Shown here: positions 44,409 through 56,699 of the stretch, one piece after another
Numbering within the stretch: position 1 is the stretch's first letter
Layout: every line of letters begins with the position of its first letter
NCBI GenBank assembly: GCA_016744295.1
Contig: JADGEQ010000022.1
Span: 43,670 to 107,669 of the forward strand
Source: Desulfobacteraceae bacterium
GTDB lineage: Bacteria; Desulfobacterota; Desulfobacteria; Desulfobacterales; Desulfobacteraceae
Direction of reading: 5' to 3'
Length of the DNA stretch: 64,000 nt
Made by a program: the position numbers and the translations under genes
The notes under the pieces: generated by a model
The model's input: the letters and a program-made list of their open reading frames with translations, nothing else
Databases searched by the model: none
What the model was told of the DNA's origin: nothing

Positions 44409-45083
44409 CTATAGATTAGAGATTAATTCTGCTGTAACAGATTTTAGATCTTTTTCACCGGCTAGGGTGAAGTATTTTACAGAGGCATCCTTTTCGGCAA
44501 GGGCTTTGAAATAATAGGCAGAGGCCAGGGTGCCGGTGTCGGTGTCATAATAAATGGAATGACGTTTATCAATGGCTGTTTCATCCTGGTCATCGTCCCG
44601 GGCGCTCAGGGCGCCGTCACAAACCCGGCATTTGTCTCCGTTGGGTTTGATGGCATCAATGAAGATATTGTTGGGGTGATTGTTGTTTTTTTCACAAAGT
44701 CTGCGACCCATGATTCTGTTTTTGGCAATCTCACGGTCAAGGATCAGCTCAATGACATAATTGAGTTTCATGCCGGCTTTTTCAAGGGATGCATGGAGTT
44801 TTTCGGCCTGAACTTTATTTCTGGGAAAACCGTCCAGCAGCCATCCGCCCTTGCAGTCATCCTGCTGAAGCCTGTCCAGAACCATGGGGATAGTGATTTC
44901 ATCGGGAACAAGATCTCCCTTATCAATATATTCCTTGGCTTTTTTGCCAAGCTCAGTTCCGCCCTTGATGTTCTCGCGGAAGATGCCGCCGGATTCTATG
45001 TGGGCAATACTGTATTTATCTTTTAGGATGGTGCCCTGGGTTCCTTTGCCGCTTCCGTTTGGTCCGAAAAAAAGAATGTTCAT
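44409..45083 (-). CDS. adk: Adenylate kinase
   Basis: A 224-residue enzyme interconverting AMP, ADP and ATP. The P-loop FFGPNGSGKGTQG is near residue 6, GGWLLDGFPRNKVQAEKLH near 79, and a LID segment with several Cys (LCEKNNNH and KCRVCDGAL) suggests metal binding. Monocistronic and transcribed away from eno, which starts 262 bp away on the other strand. Confidence 0.95.
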   Translation of the reverse strand: MNILFFGPNGSGKGTQGTILKDKYSIAHIESGGIFRENIKGGTELGKKAKEYIDKGDLVPDEITIPMVLDRLQQDDCKGGWLLDGFPRNKVQAEKLHASLEKAGMKLNYVIELILDREIAKNRIMGRRLCEKNNNHPNNIFIDAIKPNGDKCRVCDGALSARDDDQDETAIDKRHSIYYDTDTGTLASAYYFKALAEKDASVKYFTLAGEKDLKSVTAELISNL

Positions 45084-45327
45084 TTTGACTCCTTATATTG
45101 TGTTAAAAGAATGTTTAATCTGCACAACTTTCCTACATATAAGAGTCGTTTTTGTTTGTCAAGGTTAAGAAAAAAGCGTTGGGGAAAAGGCTTTCTTGAA
45201 TTATGCCCATTGGGTATAAATATATTTCGATTAGATCTTGAATGTGAGAAAGGATATTGTTATTAAAGGGCATAAAAAAATCCAGAGAAAGATACTTCTT
45301 AAATATAATGTAGCAAATTAAATATAA

Positions 45328-46617
<1,290 letters not shown>

Positions 46618-46629
46618 CCCTTGGCGTAT

Positions 46630-47559
46630 ATGAATAAAAATATATTACTTTTTTTACTAGCCGTTTTTTTTATCCTGCCGCCAGGTATAGGCGAGGCTTT
46701 TGTTCCGCAAACGCCTCACCTTTTACATCTGATGATTCAAAAAATTAGACGTCCTGCAGGGCTTGTGGTTCATCAAACCCGGAACCTCATGGATGTTTCA
46801 AGGGCTGCCGTGTCAGAGGTAAAAACGCCCGGGACTAGCATTGACCCGAACCTTGATCCTATCCTTGATACAAACGTTGAGATTAAAGCCCTTGGGACTC
46901 AATTGGTCGGGGCAAATTCCATTGCCTTGGATGAAAAACTGGTCTATGTTTTTCCGGGTAAATTCAGGTCGGATATACTTTCAGGCACAATGCCCAGGTT
47001 TTATGTTGAGTCGGATTCCCGGTTTATTAAGGTGGCTGGGGGGGTTGTCTCCCAGGAAAAATCACCCGTGGATTTTTATTCAGATCCCCTCCTTTACAGA
47101 GATTATGAGTCCCTTGCCCAGCAATTGATTCTGGCCGGTGTGAATACGGATCAGGTTACTTTCCAGCGGTTTGACAATAAAATTTGCTATTTTATTGGGC
47201 AACCTCCTTTAAGTCAAAAAGAGCCGGTGGGTCTCTGGATTGAAAAGGAAAGGTTGTTTCCGGTCCGGTACGTGATTGAAAAAAATGGATGGACGGTTGC
47301 ATTCCATTATGGAAAGTGGCAGCGGGTAAGTAAAACCTGGTATCCCCTGCAGACAACTATCTTTGTCGACAACCAGTTGTTTGCCACGATTGATGTGCAT
47401 CAACTTGAACTTTCATCCGGATCTGCTCCGGCCCTGTTTGATGTGAATTACATCCAGGGAAAATATCCTGCCCGTGACGGGTTCAGGGGAGAGGGGGCTT
47501 CCCCTCCCATTGATGAACTTGACAAGCAGATTGAAAATTTTAAAAAATTATATGAATAA
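46630..47559 (+). CDS. Exported protein of unknown function, possibly LolA-fold
   Basis: A 309-residue protein with a clear signal peptide (MNKNILLFLLAVFFILPPGI, cleavage after GEA). The mature part has alternating strand-like sequence (KFRSDILSGTMPRFYVESDS; PVGLWIEKERLFPVRYVIEK), reminiscent of the half-barrel of LolA/LolB/RseB proteins; this is a weak impression. It lies 13 bp after eno and 18 bp before pyrG, so it is in their operon. No known function assigned. Confidence 0.6.
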   Translation: MNKNILLFLLAVFFILPPGIGEAFVPQTPHLLHLMIQKIRRPAGLVVHQTRNLMDVSRAAVSEVKTPGTSIDPNLDPILDTNVEIKALGTQLVGANSIALDEKLVYVFPGKFRSDILSGTMPRFYVESDSRFIKVAGGVVSQEKSPVDFYSDPLLYRDYESLAQQLILAGVNTDQVTFQRFDNKICYFIGQPPLSQKEPVGLWIEKERLFPVRYVIEKNGWTVAFHYGKWQRVSKTWYPLQTTIFVDNQLFATIDVHQLELSSGSAPALFDVNYIQGKYPARDGFRGEGASPPIDELDKQIENFKKLYE

Positions 47560-47564
47560 ATTAA

Positions 47565-49220
<1,656 letters not shown>

Positions 49221-49230
49221 ATTGACACAT

Positions 49231-49280
49231 AAAACGGTTTGTTAGGGTATATACTGGTCATAACAAACCGTTTTTTTTAT
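49231..49280 (+). terminator. Intrinsic terminator after pyrG
   Basis: A 14-bp perfect stem (AAAACGGTTTGTTA and complement) with a 16-nt loop, followed by eight T bases. Strong and plainly placed. Confidence 0.92.
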
Positions 49281-49312
49281 TTGTAAAGGAGTGAAAAAGT
49301 AATAATAAAGTG

Positions 49313-49747
49313 ATGACCATTGAGATCAGGGTTGCAGACTATGATGGGGCAGAGGGGGTTGAAATCAGGAATATCCGGAATTTGGTTTTTTCCCGGGAAC
49401 AGGGAGTTGAGGCATCTCTTGATTTAGATGGGCAGGATTCCGGTGCCGTTCATGTTTTGGCCCAAATTGATGGGCAGTTTGTGGGAACAGGCCGGATGCT
49501 GAGTGATGGTCATATCGGCAGGCTTGCTGTGTTAAAATCTGTCCGGGGCAAGGGGGTTGGGGAAACGCTTATGCGAAAACTTCAGGCTGTTGCAAAAAAA
49601 AAAGATATGGAGCGGATTTTTTTAGGTGCCCAGGAACATGCAGTGGGGTTTTATGAAAAACTGGGTTTCTCAAAATATGGTTTGCCCTATGTGGAAGCAG
49701 GTATCCGGCATGTACACATGGAAAAAATAATTCACCCCTCAAGTTAA
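49313..49747 (+). CDS. GNAT family acetyltransferase
   Basis: A 144-residue single GNAT domain resembling the ElaA/YjcF type. The acetyl-CoA-binding loop is LAVLKSVRGKGVGETLMRKL near residue 67, followed by IFLGAQEHAVGFYEKLGFSK. The substrate is unknown. The ATG at 49313 lacks a close ribosome site; GGAG lies about 20 nt upstream. Confidence 0.85.
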   Translation: MTIEIRVADYDGAEGVEIRNIRNLVFSREQGVEASLDLDGQDSGAVHVLAQIDGQFVGTGRMLSDGHIGRLAVLKSVRGKGVGETLMRKLQAVAKKKDMERIFLGAQEHAVGFYEKLGFSKYGLPYVEAGIRHVHMEKIIHPSS

Positions 49748-49828
49748 CATCTGCCCTGTAATCACAAGGGCAGACAAGATTTTTGCAATAATCAATCCCG
49801 CAACAATCATTCTCATAAATCCTAGCAT
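49739..49828 (-). CDS. Possible 29-residue membrane peptide
   Basis: MLGFMRMIVAGLIIAKILSA followed by LVITGQMLT. One membrane-spanning helix makes up nearly the whole peptide. AAAGGGG lies about 10 nt before the ATG. Its end overlaps the convergent GNAT gene by 9 bp. It is too short to judge by coding statistics; the ribosome site and hydrophobic design are the evidence. Confidence 0.38.
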   Translation of the reverse strand: MLGFMRMIVAGLIIAKILSALVITGQMLT

Positions 49829-49971
49829 ATCGTGGATACCCCTTTAATTAAATTGATCTTCACCCGATTTACCGATATAAAGCATTAATGGTAAAATTAA
49901 GGCGTCAACTTATCCTAGCCTAAAATTGGATGTAGGTAGGTAACCTTATACAACAAACAGGACCTATTGAA

Positions 49972-50577
49972 ATGGAAAAAACGGTCATCATTCATTGCAA
50001 CAATGTCAGGCTTGAAGGTCTATTAAACCCAAATTCTTCTGAAAAAGGCGTGGTAGTCACCCATCCCCACCCATTGTACGGCGGAAATATGTACAATCCT
50101 GTGGTGGAACAGATTGTTGAAAGTTATTTTGAAAAAGGATTTACCACACTTCGGTTTAATTTTAGGGGGACAGGGAAAAGTTCCGGCATGTTTGATAACG
50201 GCATGGGTGAGATGGATGATGTCAGGGCTGTTCTGGCATTTTTACAAGAGTCGGGTGTGAAGGCATTGTACCTTGCCGGGTATTCTTTCGGGGCAAGAAT
50301 AAATGCGTCTATTGTGTCGTCCGGATATGGGATCAAGGACCATGTTATGGTCTCCCCCCCAATGGGGTTCATCTCCTTTGACGATGTGGCGTCCATGCCG
50401 TCCACAGGACTTATCCTTACTGGTTCAAAGGATGATATCGCACCGAAAAACCGAGTGCAGGAGGCTATCAATCGATGGCAAATAAACCCGCAGTTTGAAG
50501 TAATTGACAACTGTGATCATTTTTATACCGGCTGTCTGCCCCGGTTGAAAGATCTGTTGCTGGACTATCTGCCCTAG
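49972..50577 (+). CDS. Small alpha/beta hydrolase
   Basis: A 201-residue serine hydrolase of the COG2945 type. The start has VVVTHPHPLYGGNMYNPVVE, then TLRFNFRGTGKSSG, the nucleophile elbow LAGYSFGARINAS near residue 105, Asp in ILTGSKDDIAPK, and His in DNCDHFYTGCL. Family members act on small acyl or dienelactone-like esters; the substrate is not known. Confidence 0.85.
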   Translation: MEKTVIIHCNNVRLEGLLNPNSSEKGVVVTHPHPLYGGNMYNPVVEQIVESYFEKGFTTLRFNFRGTGKSSGMFDNGMGEMDDVRAVLAFLQESGVKALYLAGYSFGARINASIVSSGYGIKDHVMVSPPMGFISFDDVASMPSTGLILTGSKDDIAPKNRVQEAINRWQINPQFEVIDNCDHFYTGCLPRLKDLLLDYLP

Positions 50578-50704
50578 CCTTTTGTATCACGAGCGAGGGT
50601 GTGGTGGTTTTTATGTGCAGACAATACCCGGAATGGGTGTGCGTTTTTTATTTTGGGGCGGGCAACTTTTAACCTGAGCACAAAAGGAATGTTTTTTTAA
50701 AAAC

Positions 50705-52696
50705 ATGATGAATGATAATCTCAAACTCCCCCTGGAATCTGATGTCAAACAGGTGCTTAATATTGATGTCAAGGAAGTTCCAAGCTTTCCCCCTGTGATG
50801 GCCAAATTATTGGAGATCTGTAATGATGAAAATGCCTCAATGGAGGAGCTTTCCAAGCTTGTGGAAACAGATCCCGGAATTTCAGCCAAAGTTCTGGGCA
50901 TCGTAAACTCTGCATCCTATGGGTTGAGGCGAAAAATGACAGCGGTTAACGAAGCGGTTATCCATCTCGGGTTTGACGAGGTAAAAACCCTTTCCCTGGG
51001 AATCGCAGTTTTTGAAAAAATGTTTAAATCAGGCAGACAAAAGCGGTTTGATCGGATATTTTTTTGGAGACATTGCCTTTGTGTGGCAGTCCTGAGCATG
51101 GCCATTGCCGAGGAAATTGAGTATCCAAAGCCGGGGGAGGCATATTTTTGCGGGCTTCTCCATGACTTCGGAAAAATTCTTTTTGATCTGCATGGCCGCG
51201 TTAATTATGATGATTGTATTGCCAATCTGACAAACTCACCAGGCCAGATGATAGTGGAAGAACAAGAACTCATGGGCATGGGGCATGATGACCTGGGTGC
51301 CTATTATAGCTCATTGTGGAATCTCCCCGCTCCCCTTGCCCTGGCCGTAAAATATCATCACCAGCGGTATGAGCACCTGGATTGTTCCAAAGAAGAGATA
51401 TTGCTAATATCCATTGTTTCCCTTGCCAATTACCTGGCCTGGACCCAGGGCATGGGATCTGTTGATACTAACCGGGTTCCGATTCTACAGCCTGAAGTTG
51501 AAAAAAACATAGATCTGGGCACAATTGATTTCATACAAATTATCAAAAGAATGGACAGGGAAATGGAAAATACCTCACGGTTTTATGATTTTATTTTCCC
51601 TTCTGCAAACCAGTTCCGGGAGAATATGCTCAGGACAAATTTGATGCTGTGCCGTATCAATACAGGCCATTATTATGAAAGAGATCAGGCCAAGCGCATT
51701 GATTTATCAAAGATAAAAAATAGTATCACTGCCCCACACCACAGCCTTGATCCCAAGGCGATCATGACCACAACTTTGAATGCCATTCATATGGATTTTA
51801 AGTTCAACAGGCTTTATGTTATGAAGGTTGTAAAAAATTTGAGAAGCCTTAAAGTGTTTGAAATTTTTGATACCACAGATATCAAAATGGACCTAAAATC
51901 AATTGAAATACCCCTGAACAAAGCAGCAGGTGGTTTTGTTCACTGCCTAAGAGACAAGGCACCAGTGAGGATTACCGGTAAAACTTCGGGTGAAAAAAAT
52001 ACCTTGAAAAAATTTAAACTCACAGAAATGCTCATTGTGCCTTTTTGCAGTCACAACAAGGTGATTGGTATTCTCGGCATGGACAATATCATATCGCAAA
52101 AAGCCCTCCTGCCGGATATCTTCTCCTCCATTGCCCTTGTGGCAAATGAGTTGGGCATGGCCATGGAGAATGCAGGAACTTACAAAGAGGCAAAAGCGAT
52201 TTCTCTTCGGGATGGTCTCACTGGGCTTTTGAACCGTGTGGCCATTGACGAACTGCTGGCAAAATCATTCAGAAAGGCTGTGGATAGGGAACATGACCTC
52301 TCCCTTGTGATGATTGATGTGGATTTTTTTAAAAAATTTAATGATAAATTTGGGCACCAGGCCGGGGATAATATTTTGAAGCTGATTGCCGGCACCCTAA
52401 AGAAATTGTCCCGGCCCTTTGACCATGTGGGGCGGTATGGCGGAGAGGAATTTATTGTCATTTTGAACGATACCGATTTGTCAAAAGCCCTTGTTTATGC
52501 CGAAAGGATTAGGATGGGAATTTTTCATTTGGGAGAACTCTTGAAGGACAGGTTTCCGGGTCTTTCCCTCACGGTTAGTGCCGGGGTCAGTGAATATCAT
52601 CCAGATGTTGAAAATCGGGACAGCCTTATCGCAAGGGCAGATAAAGCCCTCTACCTGGCAAAAGAATCCGGGAGAAACAGGGTTGCCTCGGGTTAA
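50705..52696 (+). CDS. HDOD-GAF-GGDEF signalling protein (diguanylate cyclase)
   Basis: A 663-residue cytoplasmic protein. Residues about 20-230 form an HDOD domain (VPSFPPVMAKLLEICNDENA; CGLLHDFGKILFDL, with the His-Asp pair kept). Residues about 330-480 are GAF-like. Residues 500-660 form a GGDEF domain with active site GRYGGEEFIVIL near residue 578, which has the GGEEF sequence needed for cyclic-di-GMP synthesis. No inhibitory-site RxxD just before it (SRPFDHVGRYGGEEF). Stand-alone, 8 bp before the convergent plsC-like gene. Confidence 0.9.
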   Translation: MMNDNLKLPLESDVKQVLNIDVKEVPSFPPVMAKLLEICNDENASMEELSKLVETDPGISAKVLGIVNSASYGLRRKMTAVNEAVIHLGFDEVKTLSLGIAVFEKMFKSGRQKRFDRIFFWRHCLCVAVLSMAIAEEIEYPKPGEAYFCGLLHDFGKILFDLHGRVNYDDCIANLTNSPGQMIVEEQELMGMGHDDLGAYYSSLWNLPAPLALAVKYHHQRYEHLDCSKEEILLISIVSLANYLAWTQGMGSVDTNRVPILQPEVEKNIDLGTIDFIQIIKRMDREMENTSRFYDFIFPSANQFRENMLRTNLMLCRINTGHYYERDQAKRIDLSKIKNSITAPHHSLDPKAIMTTTLNAIHMDFKFNRLYVMKVVKNLRSLKVFEIFDTTDIKMDLKSIEIPLNKAAGGFVHCLRDKAPVRITGKTSGEKNTLKKFKLTEMLIVPFCSHNKVIGILGMDNIISQKALLPDIFSSIALVANELGMAMENAGTYKEAKAISLRDGLTGLLNRVAIDELLAKSFRKAVDREHDLSLVMIDVDFFKKFNDKFGHQAGDNILKLIAGTLKKLSRPFDHVGRYGGEEFIVILNDTDLSKALVYAERIRMGIFHLGELLKDRFPGLSLTVSAGVSEYHPDVENRDSLIARADKALYLAKESGRNRVASG

Positions 52697-52704
52697 TTGC
52701 CCAA

Positions 52705-53325
52705 TTAATTCTCTGGGTGTTTTTCATCATATTTTCCGGATTTGTCCGCGTAAAATTTTTTAATGGTCTGCATATCGGCATCCATTTCGTTGGTGGGAAT
52801 AATCACAGGGCCAATTCCGCCGGTTTTTTGTTTATAATCCACAAATCCGCATACAATGGGAATATTTGCCTGGTTGGCAATTTGATAAAATCCGGTTTTC
52901 CAGTGGGTAACTTTTTTCCGGGTGCCCGAGGGTGCAATGGTTATAATCAAGCGATCGGTCCGGTCAAATGTTTTTACCATGCCAGCCACAACATTGCCTT
53001 TTTGGGAGCGGTCAATGGAAATGCCGCCAAGGCGTTTTAAAAGTCCTTTAAAGGGCCAGACAAACATGGATTTTTTGGCCATCCAGTGAACCGGGATTTG
53101 AAATTTAAATATAATCAATAGAAAATAAATAAAATCCCAATTGCTGGAATGGGGAGCCGCAACCAGGATAAATTTTTTAATGTCCGGCATTCTTCCTTTG
53201 GTTTTCCACCCCAGAATGAACAGTGCGATATTAGCAAATCCGTAAAAAAACGGCCTTAAGAACGGATTGTTTAAAAGGAGTGGTTTCAAAATAAGCTCCC
53301 GCAGGTTGTTAAAATCACAAATCAT
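52705..53325 (-). CDS. 1-acyl-glycerophosphate acyltransferase-like protein
   Basis: A 206-residue PlsC-type acyltransferase. The catalytic HX4D is APHSSNWDF near residue 57; GGISIDRS near 100 and IAPSGTRKKV near 130 are the other conserved blocks. APSGTR in place of the more common FPEGTR is seen in a branch that acts on other acyl acceptors. One membrane segment near residue 30. Convergent with the HDOD-GGDEF gene. Confidence 0.85.
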   Translation of the reverse strand: MICDFNNLRELILKPLLLNNPFLRPFFYGFANIALFILGWKTKGRMPDIKKFILVAAPHSSNWDFIYFLLIIFKFQIPVHWMAKKSMFVWPFKGLLKRLGGISIDRSQKGNVVAGMVKTFDRTDRLIITIAPSGTRKKVTHWKTGFYQIANQANIPIVCGFVDYKQKTGGIGPVIIPTNEMDADMQTIKKFYADKSGKYDEKHPEN

Positions 53326-53677
53326 AGCCCAATGGAAGGGAGAAGGTAAATTGGTAGCCCCTTATTTTACAATAATAATACAAAATTAAACAAAGTGATT
53401 CTCAATTATAATATTATAGTTTTATAAGGCTATAGTCATAAAAAAGCTTAAAATATAAACGAATAGCGTGTATTTGATTTCGATAGTTCTATAAAATGTA
53501 GATTTTTCCTTATAAAATTAAAAATAGTGCTTGACAAAAAAAGTCAGATTTGATTTTCTAATGGAAACGGAAAATTTTACTCCTGATTTGTATCTGGTCC
53601 GTATCTCCTTCTGAGCTGTTTTTCTAAATTTCCCACTGCATTACAACCAAAGTTAATTCCATTAATAGGAGGGAACC
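53326..53677 (+). promoter_or_regulatory. Promoter region of the aminomutase operon
   Basis: 352 bp without a gene. TTGACA at 53531-53536 is a perfect -35 element; TTTCTA at 53555-53560, 18 bp on, is a fair -10. A run of AT palindromes (TATAATATTATA-like, 53405-53445) lies about 100 bp upstream and could be bound by the Lrp-type regulator of this operon. A strong AGGAGGG ribosome site precedes the start at 53678. No sigma-54 site was found. Confidence 0.55.
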
Positions 53678-55300
53678 ATGCCGATAAAAGAAAATACACT
53701 TATTCTGGATGGGTATTCAATGACCATTGAGGAATTGATGACAGCAGGAAATGATCTGTCCATCAAAGTAGAAGTTGATGAAAAAAACTGGCCTAAAATC
53801 CGGGATTGCAGGGATCTTGTTGATAAATGGGCCAGTGAAGAACGATGCATTTACGGCGTAAATACAAGTTGCGGCGGTTTGGTTGACTATCTTCTGCCTA
53901 GAGAAAGGGATAATGATTTCCAGAAAAACCTGGTCAGAAGTGTTACCACCCAGGTAGGCAAACCCTTTGAAGACACCCTTGTGAGAAAATTTATGATTGC
54001 CCGGGCCAACTCCCTTTGTCGCGGTTATTCCGGCATCAAGGAAAAAAATCTTAAGATTTATCTGGACATGATCAATAAGCATGTCATTCCCGTGGTTCCC
54101 AGAAAAGGATCTTTGGGAACCAGTGGTGATTTAGGTCCCCTGGGATGTATCGCAAGTGTCGCCTTTGGAGAATGGAAAGCCAAATTTAACGGTAAAGTCA
54201 TGCCGGGTAAAGAAGCCATGGAAAAGGCAGGGGTTGAGCTCATGTACCTCAACGCCAAAGAGGGGCTTTCCCTTATCAACGGAACTTCCGGAATGGTGGG
54301 ACTTGGCTGCACCGTCATTGACGAAGCCACCAATACATTGAAAAATTCGGATATTGTTGCCGCATTTGCCATTGAAACCCTTATGGGAAGATATAATCCT
54401 TTTGATGTTAGAGTTCATGAACAAAAGTATCACCCGGGCCAGTATGCGACGGCTATGAATCTGACCAAGCTTTTAGCCGGCAGCAACCTGGCCATTGATG
54501 AACAGGAATTGTCTTTGAAACTCCAGACAACACTGAAAGAACATAAAGGGGTTTCTGTGGCGGATATTCCCGTTGAAGATGCCTACTCAATCCGGTGTAC
54601 ACCCCAGTTTGTGGGGCCAACTAAAGAGGCGGTTCAGCACGCCCGTGAAGTGCTTTTAAGGGAACTCAATTCCAGTAATGATAATCCATTGATATTTACA
54701 GAATTGGACACATTTATTCACAATGGACACTTCCACGGCCAGCCCATCTCATTTGTAATGGACTGCCTCGGCATTGCCATGGTGAACCTGGGCGTTGTCA
54801 GTGACAGAAGAATTGACCGATTCATGGATGTAGCTCACAGTACCGGTTTGCCACCATTTTTGTGCAAAGAAGATACCGGTGTCCGCATGGGACTCATGGG
54901 CGGCCAGTTCATGACCACCTCCCTTGTGGCAGAAAATCGGACCCTGGCCATACCGGCCTCCATTCAGTCCATCACCTCCACGGCTGATTTCCAGGATATT
55001 GTCAGCTTTGGTCTCATTGCCGGCAGAAAAGCCAGAAAAATTGTTGAAAATACCAATCATATTCTCTCTTTTGAACTTATGTGTGCTGCCCAGGCAGCAG
55101 ATTTGAGGGGGATTGAAAAGTTGAGCACCGCAGGACGCGTAATGTATGATGCGGTTCGTGAAACCCTTCCCTATCTTGATTATGACATGGTTTATATTGA
55201 TCATCTGGAAGCACTCAAGGCCAGAATTACGTCCGGTGAATTTGTGCAAAGGGTAGAGGAAGCCGTTGGCGAATTGTTGATCGTTCATACAAGGGAATAA
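53678..55300 (+). CDS. MIO-dependent aromatic amino-acid 2,3-aminomutase/ammonia-lyase, AdmH-like
   Basis: A 540-residue enzyme of the histidine/phenylalanine ammonia-lyase superfamily. The electrophilic MIO cofactor would form from Thr148-Ser149-Gly150 in KGSLGTSGDLGPL; most family members use Ala-Ser-Gly. The catalytic Tyr59 lies in IYGVNTSCGG. Further blocks are LINGTSGMVGLG, EDAYSIRCTPQFVGP, ELNSSNDNPLIF, HNGHFHGQPIS and ADFQDIVSFGLIAGR. From memory, this Thr-Ser-Gly site and most of these blocks match the Pantoea phenylalanine 2,3-aminomutase AdmH closely, better than histidase or plant PAL. So the likely reaction is L-Phe (or Tyr) to beta-Phe; a plain lyase giving cinnamate remains possible. 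First gene of the operon; 13 bp before a beta-amino-acid aminotransferase-like gene, which favours the mutase. Confidence 0.82.
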   Translation: MPIKENTLILDGYSMTIEELMTAGNDLSIKVEVDEKNWPKIRDCRDLVDKWASEERCIYGVNTSCGGLVDYLLPRERDNDFQKNLVRSVTTQVGKPFEDTLVRKFMIARANSLCRGYSGIKEKNLKIYLDMINKHVIPVVPRKGSLGTSGDLGPLGCIASVAFGEWKAKFNGKVMPGKEAMEKAGVELMYLNAKEGLSLINGTSGMVGLGCTVIDEATNTLKNSDIVAAFAIETLMGRYNPFDVRVHEQKYHPGQYATAMNLTKLLAGSNLAIDEQELSLKLQTTLKEHKGVSVADIPVEDAYSIRCTPQFVGPTKEAVQHAREVLLRELNSSNDNPLIFTELDTFIHNGHFHGQPISFVMDCLGIAMVNLGVVSDRRIDRFMDVAHSTGLPPFLCKEDTGVRMGLMGGQFMTTSLVAENRTLAIPASIQSITSTADFQDIVSFGLIAGRKARKIVENTNHILSFELMCAAQAADLRGIEKLSTAGRVMYDAVRETLPYLDYDMVYIDHLEALKARITSGEFVQRVEEAVGELLIVHTRE

Positions 55301-55313
55301 ACAGGGGGGATGA

Positions 55314-56660
55314 ATGCCAAACAAGACAACACATCAGATTGAACAAAAAATCATTGATGCCTATAGGGAAAAGTTTCCCCTTTCCAAGGTGCATCATGAA
55401 CGGTTGGTCAATTATATTCCCGGAGGGGCCACCAGAAGTTTAAGTTATTTTAAACCTTATCCTCTCCATATTTCCCATGGAAAGGGAGCCTATGTCTATA
55501 CCCATGAGGGCCACGCTCTTTTGGATGTGACCAATGCCTATGGCGCACTTGTCCACGGTCATGGAGATCCGGACGTTGTAAAGGCGGTTCAGGAAGGCAT
55601 TGAAAAAGGCTCCCAGTATTCAACCCCCACCGATGGCCAGTATCATCTTGCACGTTTGCTCTGTGAAAGGGTTCCGGGCTTTGAAAAGGTTCGGTTTGTT
55701 AATTCTGGAACCGAAGCCACTCTCTTTGCCATGAGAACGGCCAGGGCATTTACCGGCCGGGACAAGATTTTGAAAATGACAGGCGGCTTCCACGGCACCC
55801 ATGATAGCGTGGCTGCCTCCACCAAAAAAAATGTGATTACCGCCGGTATTCCCGCCGGTATGACCCAGGATATGTTGGAGGTGCCTTTTAACGACGGGGA
55901 TGCCCTTGAGCGGGTGGTCAGGGAGAATTCAGATACCCTGGCCGCTGTCATCATGGAACCCTTTCTGGGGGCAGGGGGGGTGGTGCTGCCTACGCCTGGC
56001 TTTCTCCAGCGGGCCCGGGAAATAACCACAGCCCACAATGTTATCCTGATATTTGACGAGATCTTTTCCTTTAGGGTGGATACCGGCGGCTGCCAGAAGC
56101 TATTTGGTGTTGTGCCAGATCTAACCTGCGTTGGAAAGGTAGTGGGGGGAGGTCTTCCCATTGGTGTCTTTGGCGGAAAAGATGAGTATATGAATATTTT
56201 TTGCCATGAACACACAGACACACCTCTATATCACTCGGGGACATTCAATGGGTATGAAACTGTTATGCAGGCAGGTTTTGCGGCTTTGTCCAAGTTTGAC
56301 GAACGAGCAGTGACCGCCATAAACCATTTGGGCGACAGATTCCAGGCAGGGCTTTTGAAAAGTTTTAAGTCAAACGGATTAAACCTGCAGTCCAATCAGA
56401 TCGGTTCCCTGCTGAACCTGCATTTTGTAAACCAGCCTACAACCACTGCTGAACAGGTGCAAACCTCCATAGAAGAGCTTCATGGACTCATGCATCTGTC
56501 CCTGTTGACCCGTGGGGTGTTTACCATTCCTCGGGGGCTTTTCATCCTGTCAACGGTGATGACCGAATCTGAAATTGACGGGCTTACAGATAAAATAGAC
56601 AGCACTTTAAAAGAGTTGTTGCCATTAATTGAAGAAAAATATAACCATTTACTCCTATGA
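55314..56660 (+). CDS. Class III aminotransferase, beta-phenylalanine aminotransferase-like
   Basis: A 448-residue PLP enzyme of fold type I, near glutamate-1-semialdehyde aminomutase. PLP-binding parts are VNSGTEATLFAMRTAR, FHGTHDSV, LIFDEIFSFR and the Schiff-base Lys275 in CVGKVVGGGLPIG. Arg41 in PGGATRSLSYF falls at the position I recall for the carboxylate-binding Arg41 of the (S)-beta-phenylalanine aminotransferase of Variovorax. The C-terminal IPRGLFILSTVMTESEID also matches that enzyme. It would turn the beta-amino acid made upstream into a beta-keto acid. Glutamate-1-semialdehyde aminomutase itself is unlikely, as no haem genes are near. Ribosome site GGGGGGATGA before the ATG. Confidence 0.85.
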   Translation: MPNKTTHQIEQKIIDAYREKFPLSKVHHERLVNYIPGGATRSLSYFKPYPLHISHGKGAYVYTHEGHALLDVTNAYGALVHGHGDPDVVKAVQEGIEKGSQYSTPTDGQYHLARLLCERVPGFEKVRFVNSGTEATLFAMRTARAFTGRDKILKMTGGFHGTHDSVAASTKKNVITAGIPAGMTQDMLEVPFNDGDALERVVRENSDTLAAVIMEPFLGAGGVVLPTPGFLQRAREITTAHNVILIFDEIFSFRVDTGGCQKLFGVVPDLTCVGKVVGGGLPIGVFGGKDEYMNIFCHEHTDTPLYHSGTFNGYETVMQAGFAALSKFDERAVTAINHLGDRFQAGLLKSFKSNGLNLQSNQIGSLLNLHFVNQPTTTAEQVQTSIEELHGLMHLSLLTRGVFTIPRGLFILSTVMTESEIDGLTDKIDSTLKELLPLIEEKYNHLLL

Positions 56661-56699
56661 GGTAGTTGTCAATTAATTTAATATGCAAAAGAGGGATAA

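Noticed and set aside
53326..53677. Sigma-54 promoter for the second catabolic operon
   Set aside because: No TGGCA-N-TTGC pattern at the right spacing; a TTGACA-type element fits better.
53678..55300. Histidine ammonia-lyase (hutH)
   Set aside because: No other hut genes are present, and the sequence blocks, including TSG, resemble the aminomutase AdmH instead.
55314..56660. Glutamate-1-semialdehyde aminomutase (hemL)
   Set aside because: The fold is related, but Arg41, the C-terminal pattern and the operon fit a beta-amino-acid aminotransferase, and no haem genes are adjacent.
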